DNA of 5,202 bases. Origin: an uncultured Collinsella sp. (lineage in GTDB: Bacteria; Actinomycetota; Coriobacteriia; Coriobacteriales; Coriobacteriaceae). Numbering within the stretch: the stretch's first letter is position 1; each line of letters opens with the position of its first letter. This document shows, in pieces, positions 1 to 5,202 of the stretch. The position numbers and the translations under genes were made by a program. The stretch lies in NCBI GenBank assembly GCA_900549245.1, contig URNQ01000137.1:1-5202 (forward strand). Reading direction: 5' to 3'. The notes under the pieces were generated by a model. The model saw only the letters and a program-made list of their open reading frames with translations. It ran no database searches and was not told the DNA's origin.

Positions 1-512
1 CCGCCACACGCGGCGCCTATCGTCCCATCGGGATCAACCGCAACAGCCAACTCGCCGTACTGCAGCTGCGCCCCTATGCGCAGCCGGCCTACCGCGCCGT
101 GCAGTGGATGGCCTTTGGCTCCAACTCGTTTAACGCGCTGGTTCCGCTGTACGCCAACGTCGAGACCATGCCCGAGTACTACGCCGACACCCAGGCTCGC
201 GTGACGTCCGAGAACTTCTACTGGGCCAACCGCCTGATCGGCGCCCTGGCCGATGTCCGTTTCCACGAGTGCGGTCGCGCCGTCGAGGACTACCAGGAGA
301 AAGTCGGCGGCATGGGCCACAAGCAGATTCACGACGTTGACGCTGTCGTAGCCACGCTGCCCGAGGCCGAAGTGCCCGCCGAACTCGCCCGCGCCAACGA
401 GGCCTTTGCCGAGCTCGTGCGCGTGGAGACCGATGCCCTGTTGGGCAAGGTGCTCTACACCACGAGTTGCGCCATGAAGAATTCCTTCGCGATGAACGAC
501 AACGTGAGGTAG
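1..512 (+). CDS. C69-family dipeptidase, C-terminal part (5' truncated by window edge)
   Basis: The frame is open from base 3 to a TAG at 510-512, giving 169 visible residues; the start lies before the window. The first visible residues, around TRGAYRPIGINRNSQLAVLQ, followed by QWMAFGSNSFNALVPLYANV and, further on, ENFYWANRLIGALAD, match my memory of the C-terminal half of peptidase family C69 (PepD / dipeptidase A type). These are Ntn-hydrolase cysteine peptidases that cleave dipeptides, usually in the cytoplasm. The N-terminal catalytic cysteine is outside the window, so activity cannot be judged. The tail is rich in Ala and Glu and ends SFAMNDNVR. No clear terminator follows, and the next gene begins about 100 nt downstream with its own ribosome binding site. 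Family assignment is from motif recall, not a search; the exact peptidase specificity is unknown. Confidence 0.8.
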   Translation, partial: ATRGAYRPIGINRNSQLAVLQLRPYAQPAYRAVQWMAFGSNSFNALVPLYANVETMPEYYADTQARVTSENFYWANRLIGALADVRFHECGRAVEDYQEKVGGMGHKQIHDVDAVVATLPEAEVPAELARANEAFAELVRVETDALLGKVLYTTSCAMKNSFAMNDNVR

Positions 513-546
513 GGATTTCCCGTCGATCGAATAGCGCTAAAACGCT

Positions 547-576
547 TTGTCGCTTTCACTCAATCTTGGGTACAAG
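547..576 (+). promoter_or_regulatory. Weak sigma-70-type promoter candidate for the phasin-like/ABC1 unit
   Basis: TTGTCG (547-552) and TACAAG (571-576) are separated by 18 nt and lie about 35 nt before the ATG at 612. Each hexamer matches the consensus at four of six positions. This is the best candidate in the 99-nt gap at 513-611, but it is weak and could be chance. Read-through from the dipeptidase gene is equally possible because no terminator is visible between them. Confidence 0.3.
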
Positions 577-611
577 AACGCCAATGCAGTTGTTTGTGAT
601 TGGAGACAACC

Positions 612-1028
612 ATGGTTATGAAACTCGATCAGCTTGTTAACGGTGCCATCAACGTGGGCTTCGGCGCCGCTGCTGTTGCCGTCGAGGGCAGCAAGAAGGT
701 TCTCGACGACCTCAACACCAAGGGTGAGCAGGTGCGCAAGGACGCAGGTGCTCCCGATATCGCCCGCAGTGTGTCCGACATGTTCGAGCAGGCCGGTGGC
801 ACCATCTCCGACCTGACCGAGCGTCTGGGTATGCAGGGCGAGACCGCGGCCCAGCGCGTGCTTGACGAGCTCATCCTTGCCCGCGTCCGCGTCATGACCG
901 CCCCCGAGCGCACGGCCTTCCTGGCCCATGTGCGCGACATTGTCGATTCGGTCGAGGACAACGTGACCTCGGTGCCCGTCGAGTCCGTTGAGCCCGACGA
1001 TGCGAAGGATACCGAAGAGGCCGAGTAG
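612..1028 (+). CDS. Small phasin-like / hypothetical protein upstream of ABC1 kinase
   Basis: This gene codes for 138 residues. I chose ATG 612 because GGAG at 602-605 sits 6 nt upstream; a TTG at 600 would overlap that site. The N-terminus (about residues 5-24, MKLDQLVNGAINVGFGAAAV region) is a small, Ala/Gly-rich amphipathic or hydrophobic segment. It is followed by KKVLDDLNTKGEQ (28-40), which resembles the L-V-x-K-G-E signature seen in phasin-like and PHA-granule-associated protein families. Residues 50-115 are predicted mostly helical by composition, and the last 25 residues are strongly acidic (DDAKDTEEAE end). No enzyme motif, signal peptide or clear transmembrane helix is visible. The stop is 8 nt before the ABC1 gene, so the two are probably co-transcribed. 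Phasins coat polyester granules, but nothing else in the window points to polyester metabolism; a role as a helical partner of the kinase is only an inference. Confidence 0.75.
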   Translation: MVMKLDQLVNGAINVGFGAAAVAVEGSKKVLDDLNTKGEQVRKDAGAPDIARSVSDMFEQAGGTISDLTERLGMQGETAAQRVLDELILARVRVMTAPERTAFLAHVRDIVDSVEDNVTSVPVESVEPDDAKDTEEAE

Positions 1029-1036
1029 CAGCGCAG

Positions 1037-2800
1037 ATGGCAGATTCCACCACCGATTACAACAATCTAGATCCCTTGGGCGACGAGGCGGCGGTTGTCG
1101 ATGAGGTCGACGCCGCCGTCTCGGGCGCTCGCAAGAAGCCGCGCGCTGTCGATATGGTGCCAGAGGAGCCCGACGCGATGGCGCCGGACGAGGAATACCA
1201 GCTCACGCCGGCGGGCCGTCGCGAGCGCATCGGGCAGATTGTTCGCCTGGTCAAAAAGTACCGCGTGTGGGATAACCTCACGCCGGTTCGTTTGCGCCGC
1301 CTGCTCGAGGAACTCGGCCCCATGTTCGTTAAGATGGGGCAGATTCTGGCTAACCGGTCCGAGATTCTGCCGCAACGCTTTTGCGACGAGCTGCGTCGTC
1401 TGCGCTCCGACGTAGAGCCGGTGCCGTACGAGGTCGTACTCAGTTGTCTGGAAGAAGAGTACGGCCTGCGCCTGGGGGAGATGTTCGATGCGATCGACCC
1501 CAATCCGCTTGGTAGCGCATCGCTCGCGCAGGTACATCGCGCTCGTCTGGTGACGGGCGAGGACGTGGCCGTCAAGGTGCAGCGCCCCGGTGCGCAGCAG
1601 GTTATGGCACAGGACATCGATATCATCCGCTCGGTGGTGCGTATCGTTTCCAAGTTCGTCAACACCGATCAATTCGTTGACCTGCACGGCGTAGTCGAGG
1701 AGCTGTGGACCTCGTTTCGCGAGGAGACCAACTTTTTGGCCGAGGCCAAAAACCTCAACGACTTCTACGAGTTCCATAAGAGCGTTCATGGCGTGACGTG
1801 TCCTAAATCCTATCTGGATCTGTGCACCGAGCACGTTGTGGTCATGGACTACATCGACGGCATTTCGATCGCCGATCCTGAGTGCTTGGTGGCCGAGGGC
1901 TATGACTTGGAAAAGATCGGTGCCGCAATCGTCGAGGATTACTCGACGCAGGTGCTCGATGACGGCTTTTTCCATGCCGACCCGCATGCGGGAAACATTA
2001 TTCTCAAGGACGGCATCGTCTACTTTATCGACTTGGGCATGGTCGGACGCATGTCGAGCCACGATCGTGGCATCGTCAAGGACATGATTTTCGCCGTGGC
2101 CGAGGGCGACGTGCCAAAGCTCAAGGATTCGCTCATGCGCTTTGCCGTGACGCGTGGCGATTCGGCCGAGCTCGATCATTCGGCCTTTTTGTCCGATTTG
2201 GACTTTATCGTGGCTGACTTTGCGGGCCTTGACCTGAAGGACCTGGATATCGGCGAGTTTTTGACCTCGCTGTTAAGCCTCGCGCGTAAGAATGACGTTG
2301 AGCTGCCGAGCGTGGTGACGATGTTCGCGCGCGGCATGGTGACGCTCGAGGGTTTGCTGACCGAGTACATGCCCAACGTCAACATGATCCAGATAATCCA
2401 GACGCATATCAAAAACGAGAAGAGCACCTATGCGCGCGTGCGTGATATGGGACGCGATCTTGCCGCGAGCAGCTATCGCGCGGCAAAAGGCTCGCTCGAG
2501 GCGGCCGAGTATCTGGGCTTGGCTTCGCGTATGCTCACGCGCGGCCAGCTTAAGGTAAACACGCAGATCATGAGCAGCGATAAGGCGCTGCGACAGCTGG
2601 GCGGAATTATCGACCGCATGTCGATGGCAATTGTGATCGCCGGTCTGTTTATCGGTTCGTCGGTGGTGTACTACGCACGCATCGAGCCGGTTGTGTTTGG
2701 CATCCCAGTCATTGGCTTTATGGGCTACGTGAGCGCGCTGGTGCTGGCTCTTATGCTGGGCCGCAATATCTGGCTCAACAGTCACGGCGGCAAGCACTAG
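1037..2800 (+). CDS. ABC1/UbiB (AarF) family atypical protein kinase-like protein, membrane anchored
   Basis: The protein has 587 residues and the hallmarks of the ABC1/ADCK/UbiB family. The KxGQ motif is at 99-102 (FVKMGQILANRSE context), and the Ala-rich nucleotide loop is at 157-169 (PLGSASLAQVHRA). The VAVKVQRPG stretch carries the presumed catalytic Lys180, and residues 229-239 (EETNFLAEAKN) include the family Glu. The catalytic loop FFHADPHAGNI is at 311-321 (Asp315, Asn320), and the metal-binding IDLG is at 331-334 (Asp332). Two hydrophobic helices at about 530-547 and 552-574 anchor the C-terminus, as in UbiB. Family members act as ATPases or kinases linked to isoprenoid quinone synthesis or lipid handling; the substrate here is unknown. 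The start 8 nt after the upstream stop has a poor ribosome binding site. An alternative ATG at 1178 has AGGAG at 1164-1168 and would remove an acidic 47-residue extension atypical of the family. Confidence 0.93.
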   Translation: MADSTTDYNNLDPLGDEAAVVDEVDAAVSGARKKPRAVDMVPEEPDAMAPDEEYQLTPAGRRERIGQIVRLVKKYRVWDNLTPVRLRRLLEELGPMFVKMGQILANRSEILPQRFCDELRRLRSDVEPVPYEVVLSCLEEEYGLRLGEMFDAIDPNPLGSASLAQVHRARLVTGEDVAVKVQRPGAQQVMAQDIDIIRSVVRIVSKFVNTDQFVDLHGVVEELWTSFREETNFLAEAKNLNDFYEFHKSVHGVTCPKSYLDLCTEHVVVMDYIDGISIADPECLVAEGYDLEKIGAAIVEDYSTQVLDDGFFHADPHAGNIILKDGIVYFIDLGMVGRMSSHDRGIVKDMIFAVAEGDVPKLKDSLMRFAVTRGDSAELDHSAFLSDLDFIVADFAGLDLKDLDIGEFLTSLLSLARKNDVELPSVVTMFARGMVTLEGLLTEYMPNVNMIQIIQTHIKNEKSTYARVRDMGRDLAASSYRAAKGSLEAAEYLGLASRMLTRGQLKVNTQIMSSDKALRQLGGIIDRMSMAIVIAGLFIGSSVVYYARIEPVVFGIPVIGFMGYVSALVLALMLGRNIWLNSHGGKH

Positions 2801-2851
2801 AGGCTGCGACCGTCACCGCATTTTCCTATCGCAAACAATAGCTTTTACCTT

Positions 2852-2879
2852 GGGCTTCGCCTGCGTGCGAGGCCCTTTT
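2852..2879 (+). terminator. Rho-independent terminator after the ABC1 gene
   Basis: GGGCTTCGC (2852-2860) pairs with GCGAGGCCC (2867-2875) to give nine base pairs including one G-T wobble, around a 6-nt loop CTGCGT. The stem is followed directly by TTTT (2876-2879). It lies about 50 nt past the ABC1 stop codon and ends the phasin-like/ABC1 unit. The bases between the stop and the stem (2801-2851) hold nothing else I can recognise. Confidence 0.88.
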
Positions 2880-2906
2880 GCGTGATACCATATTGACGGT
2901 AATAAT
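2878..2906 (+). promoter_or_regulatory. Probable promoter of the riboswitch-DUF4430 transcript
   Basis: AATAAT at 2901-2906 (within TAATAAT, 2900-2906) matches five of six -10 positions. With 17-nt spacing the -35 would be TTGCGT at 2878-2883, which has the conserved TTG only. A start of transcription near 2913 would fall just before the first stem of the riboswitch (2916), which is the main support. A rival reading is TTGACG at 2893-2898 with TAGATG at 2915-2920, but that would start transcription inside the aptamer. Confidence 0.55.
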
Positions 2907-2915
2907 CGATGGCCT

Positions 2916-3088
2916 AGATGGTGGTGCGGAGACGCACGAATGCGCGGTTTTCCTGCGCGTTTGGGAGAATTGGGGTGCAAGTCCCCGGCTGTACCAGTAA
3001 CCGTAATTCCTCTTGGCTCGGGATGTTCGCGTCGCAGATCGGACGGCGCGCCTGAGCCGTTAAGGTTAAGTCGGATCGCCTCCCATCT
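2916..3088 (+). ncRNA. Cobalamin (vitamin B12) riboswitch aptamer
   Basis: The conserved core is recognisable at 2963-3006. GGGAGAATT is followed by GGGGTGCAAGTCCCC (2972-2986, the B12-box-type GGTGNAANNCC hairpin), then GGCTG (2987-2991) and CCAGTAACCGTAA. The 3' conserved segment appears as AAGTCGGATCGCC (3068-3080), corresponding to the family's AGYCRGGAYACC. A six-pair closing stem AGATGG (2916-2921) with CCATCT (3083-3088) brackets the element. An internal eight-pair stem joins GGCTCGGG (3015-3022) to CCTGAGCC (3051-3058). A GTGCG-GAGA-CGCAC hairpin lies at 2924-2937. Cobalamin riboswitches bind adenosyl-, methyl- or aquocobalamin and usually lower expression of the downstream gene when B12 is plentiful. 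The spacing and the CCAGTAACCGTAA block deviate from the textbook consensus, so the subclass is uncertain. The assignment was made by eye, without a covariance model. Confidence 0.87.
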
Positions 3089-3231
3089 TGCATGCGGCTG
3101 CGGCGTATGCCGCCGGTGTGCATAGGGCTCTGGAGGGAAGGGGGACCCCGATGGGGGAACTCGAGCGCAACATGCGCGATGACGTGGGGCAGCCTCAAGG
3201 CAACGCTCCAAGTACAGACAGTAGGAGACAA
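3089..3231 (+). promoter_or_regulatory. Leader and presumed expression platform between the B12 aptamer and the DUF4430 start codon
   Basis: TGCA at 3089-3092 and 3119-3122 can close a GC-rich hairpin that contains a GCGGC-GTAT-GCCGC stem-loop (3100-3113). No T-tract follows any hairpin before the start codon, so transcription termination is not evident and translational control is more likely. CCTCC at 3079-3083, part of the aptamer's 3' side, can pair with GGAGG at 3132-3136, offering a possible ligand-dependent switch. CCCC (3146-3149) can pair with GGGG (3153-3156) around the in-frame ATG at 3151. The likely ribosome binding site AGGAG is at 3223-3227. The pairings are read by eye and none is tested energetically. 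Confidence 0.45.
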
Positions 3232-5202
3232 ATGGATATGTTTGTGGACGAGCGCCAGCGCGTCTCGAATCGTCGTGGCGCGATTGCACGCGGTGTAGCT
3301 AAGCGCGGCCTGGTGGCATTCCTGGCCTTCGCGATGGCCTTTGGCACCACGCCGGCTCAGCTGTGGGCCGAGGGCGCCGAGGGCATTGCCGAGGCTGTGG
3401 ATCAGGCTGCGACGCCGGACGAGGGTGCAGCGCCTGCGGGCGGTGCCGCTGAGCAGAGCGGCGCCGAGGTTTCGGATTCCGGGAGCGCGCCCGCAGCCAG
3501 TGCCGCCGCAAACGAGGCAGCAACTGGCGACGAAGGCTCGGCGACGGGGGAGAGCTCTGCCACGAGCGAGCAGTCTTCGACGGCAGCCGCTGGGCAAGCC
3601 GGGTCTGCCCCCCCCGGCCGTATGCCGCAGGATCTGCCGCCGCGGCTGCCGTTCAGACAGAGAACCCGACAGAAACCGGCGATGTCGCCAAGAAACAAGT
3701 CGAGGTCTCGTTCTCGATTATCGGCACCGATGCCGACGGCAAGGCTCAGACTTGGGTGGCGCCTACGCAGCTCAAGCTCGAAGAGGGCGCGACGGCTGCG
3801 GACGCCTTCGTTAAGCTGCAGCAGAAGACGGGCTTCAAGGCGGATTACGATCCGAACACGGCATACGGTTTCTACCTCAAAAGCATTACATCCCCGAGCG
3901 ATGGCCGCACGCTTGCCTACGACCCGACGACTTATGCCTTCTGGCAGCTGTTCGTCGACGGCGCGTCTTCCTCGGTTGGCGCGAGCAGCGTCAAGCTCAC
4001 CCAGGGGCAGAAGATTGAGTTTGCCTATACGGCTGGTAGCGCGTCCCCTGTCGTTAAGGACCAGGTTGCCGCAAATGTGACCGTCATTGGTCGCGATGCC
4101 CAGGGCAAGACTCAGACTTGGGTCGATAACGCGCAGTATGTGGTGACGTCCGGCTCGAGCGCACTTGACCTTACGAAGGTCGCGCTCGAGGCGAATGACA
4201 TCGACGCCGTTGCTGCGGGCTCCTTCATTCTGAGCCTTAAGTACAACGGCGTTGAGCTGGGTACGCCGCTCGATTATTCGACCTATTGGCAGGTGGTCAT
4301 CAACGGCAAGTCGAGCGACTACACGGCAGACAATGTCACCATTCATGCTGGCGATACCGTTACGTGGTTCTACGGTGGCTGGGGCGACCAGTTGCCCTCT
4401 GATTCCGTCCATGCTTCCGTTCAGGTCCTCGGTAAGGGCAAGGACGGCAAGCAGCAGGTTTGGGCCTCGACGGGCCAGACGAGTCTCAAGGCTGGTTCCA
4501 CTGCCAAGGATCTCCTTGAGCAGACCGGCCTTACTCTCGATGCTAGCGAATCGTCTTGGGGCTGGTTCCTCAACGGCATTACTTCGCCGTTCGATGGTAA
4601 GTCCTATGGATGGGATGCTGCGACCAATAGCTATTGGCGCTTCTACGTAAATGGCAAGTTCGCCGACGTTGGCGCCGGTGCCTACAAGCTCCAGGAGGGT
4701 GACGCCGTCACCTTTATGTATGGTGCTGACGCCGATGCCCTCCCCGGTCAGGTTCTTGGGTCCGTTGATATTATCGGTCCCGATGTCAACGGCAACAATA
4801 CTCGCTGGGGCTCGGCAAGCAATGTTTCCCTGCCCGAAGGCTCTACGGCCCAGGACCTTATTGAGACGGTTCTGAAGGCGAAGGGCGTTACGTACAACGG
4901 CTCCCAGAGTGGTGAGTACTGGTTCCTCAATTCCATTACTCCGCCGTTCGATCACAAGCCGTATGGCTGGGATGCTGCGACCAATAAATATTGGCACTTG
5001 TATATCAATGGAGAGCCCTCCTTACTCTGCGCCAATCAGATTACGCTCAAGAGCGGCGATAAGGTTACGCTTGCCTATACCACCGACGATTCGGCCATGC
5101 CCGATCCCGACAAGATTGTCGTGGACCCGAGTGCGACGACTCCTGATTGGGATGCCGAGTGGGCCGGCTACGGCAACAGTGGCAACGGTTCGACCGTAAC
5201 GG
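3232..5202 (+). CDS. Secreted multi-domain DUF4430 (transcobalamin-like) protein, frameshifted at a C8 tract and 3' truncated by window edge
   Basis: ATG 3232 is chosen for AGGAG at 3223-3227; ATG 3238 is an equal alternative, and in-frame ATG 3151 would add 27 hydrophilic residues. The basic N-terminus (RRGAIARGVAKRG) and hydrophobic GLVAFLAFAMAFGTT, ending near PAQLWA-EG, form a signal peptide with cleavage after about residue 45. An Ala/Ser/Glu/Thr/Gly-rich linker follows. As written, the frame turns into Arg/Ser-rich nonsense after the C8 run (3608-3615) and stops at TGA 4078-4080, giving 282 residues. In the -1 frame the linker resumes (YAAGSAAAAAVQTENPTETG, from 3621) and four DUF4430 domains follow without a stop to the window end; the joined product exceeds 650 residues. 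Each domain shows a Y/F-W-x-x-hydrophobic-x-N/D-G motif. DUF4430 (PF14478) is related to the C-terminal domain of transcobalamin, and the B12 riboswitch upstream supports a corrinoid-linked role outside the membrane. Binding is not shown, and any wall anchor would lie beyond the window. Confidence 0.82.
3608..3615 (+). repeat. Homopolymeric C8 tract at the frame junction
   Basis: Eight consecutive C residues follow G3607. The upstream signal-peptide/linker frame reads GCC CCC CCC GGC here. The downstream DUF4430 frame would read CGG CCG TAT starting at 3615. Adding one C or deleting two fuses the frames and gives SAPPRPYAAGS across the joint. The tract lies in the flexible linker, so changes in the number of Pro codons would be tolerated. 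Confidence 0.95.
3699..5093 (+). repeat. Four tandem DUF4430 domains
   Basis: Domain 1 is about 3699-4037 (VEVSFSIIG start, FWQLFVDG). Domain 2 is about 4065-4391 (VAANVTVIG, YWQVVING). Domain 3 is about 4407-4739 (VHASVQVLG, YWRFYVNG). Domain 4 is about 4752-5093 (VLGSVDIIG, YWHLYING). Each has about 110 residues. The shared order is a first strand with an I/L-G-x-D/G-x-x-G-K turn, a W after about 8 residues, a G-S/A-T-A-x-D helix start, W/Y-F-L-N/K-x-I-T-x-P, then Y-W-x-x-hydrophobic-x-N/D-G, and a closing L-x-x-G-D-x-V-x-F/L-x-Y strand. Domain 2 is the outlier and lacks the WFLN-type segment. After domain 4 the sequence PDWDAEWAGYGNSGNG begins a different region cut by the window edge. Confidence 0.85.
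4562..4995 (+). repeat. Direct DNA repeat between DUF4430 domains 3 and 4
   Basis: The 19-mer TGGGATGCTGCGACCAATA occurs at 4611-4629 and again at 4968-4986, exactly 357 nt (119 codons) apart. At the same offset, CTGGTTCCTCAA occurs at 4562-4573 and 4919-4930, and CCGTTCGAT is also shared. Domains 3 and 4 are therefore a fairly recent duplication or are kept alike by gene conversion, unlike domains 1 and 2. Confidence 0.85.

Noticed and set aside
531..548. Possible terminator hairpin AGCG-CTAAAA-CGCT after the dipeptidase gene
   Set aside because: The stem has only four pairs and is followed by TTGTCG, not a T-run, so it is too weak to call.
537..929. A minus-strand open frame opposite the phasin-like gene
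   Set aside because: The + strand gene has a good ribosome binding site and sensible composition; the reverse frame has neither.
1067..2179. A 370-residue minus-strand open frame opposite the ABC1 gene
   Set aside because: It overlaps a strongly supported kinase-like gene and shows no family motif of its own.
3088..3231. TTG 3088 as the start of the DUF4430 protein
   Set aside because: It would begin inside the closing stem of the riboswitch, without a ribosome binding site, and would bury the signal peptide behind 48 extra residues.
2914..3289. Open frames on either strand across the riboswitch
   Set aside because: The region is explained by a structured RNA, and the translated products are low-complexity Arg/Cys/Pro-rich sequences without family resemblance.
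3616..4080. The Arg/Ser-rich continuation of the upstream frame past the C8 tract, as a real domain
   Set aside because: Its composition is that of out-of-frame GC-rich DNA, and the same bases code for a clear DUF4430 domain in the -1 frame. It may still be translated as a tail in the OFF state.
3402..4997. A 531-residue open frame on the minus strand opposite the DUF4430 gene
   Set aside because: Its protein has no recognisable domain and lies antisense to four clear DUF4430 domains. It is a typical shadow of GC-rich coding sequence.

Overview
The window looks like a chromosomal segment of a GC-rich Gram-positive gut actinobacterium, most likely Coriobacteriia (Collinsella-like). This is an inference from base composition, the signal-peptide style of the last gene and the gene set; no taxonomic marker is present. 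All supported genes lie on the + strand.

Layout. (1) 1-512: the 3' end of a C69-family dipeptidase gene. (2) 513-611: a short gap with a weak promoter candidate. (3) 612-1028 and 1037-2800: a two-gene unit with an 8-nt gap, coding for a small phasin-like protein and a membrane-anchored ABC1/UbiB-family atypical kinase. It closes with a strong intrinsic terminator at 2852-2879. (4) 2878-2906: a probable promoter whose -35 overlaps the terminator T-tract. (5) 2916-3088: a cobalamin (B12) riboswitch aptamer, followed by a leader of about 140 nt. (6) 3232 to the window end: a secreted, multi-domain protein with a signal peptide, an Ala/Ser/Glu/Thr-rich linker and four tandem DUF4430 (transcobalamin C-terminal-like) domains. 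It is incomplete at the 3' edge.

The key observation is that the riboswitch-controlled DUF4430 gene is not a continuous reading frame. The signal peptide and linker are in one frame. All four DUF4430 domains are in the -1 frame, which stays open to the window end. The frames meet at a run of eight C residues (3608-3615). One added C, or two removed, would join them. The run also forms a C_CCC_CCC heptamer in the right phase for a -1 ribosomal slip. Phase variation, programmed or transcriptional slippage, a fixed null mutation and a sequencing error are all open; only reads or protein data can decide.

Taken together, the right half suggests a B12-responsive exported protein, plausibly for corrinoid capture or handling, with a possible switch at its linker. 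The left half (dipeptidase, phasin-like protein, ABC1 kinase) is ordinary housekeeping and has no visible functional link to the B12 module.
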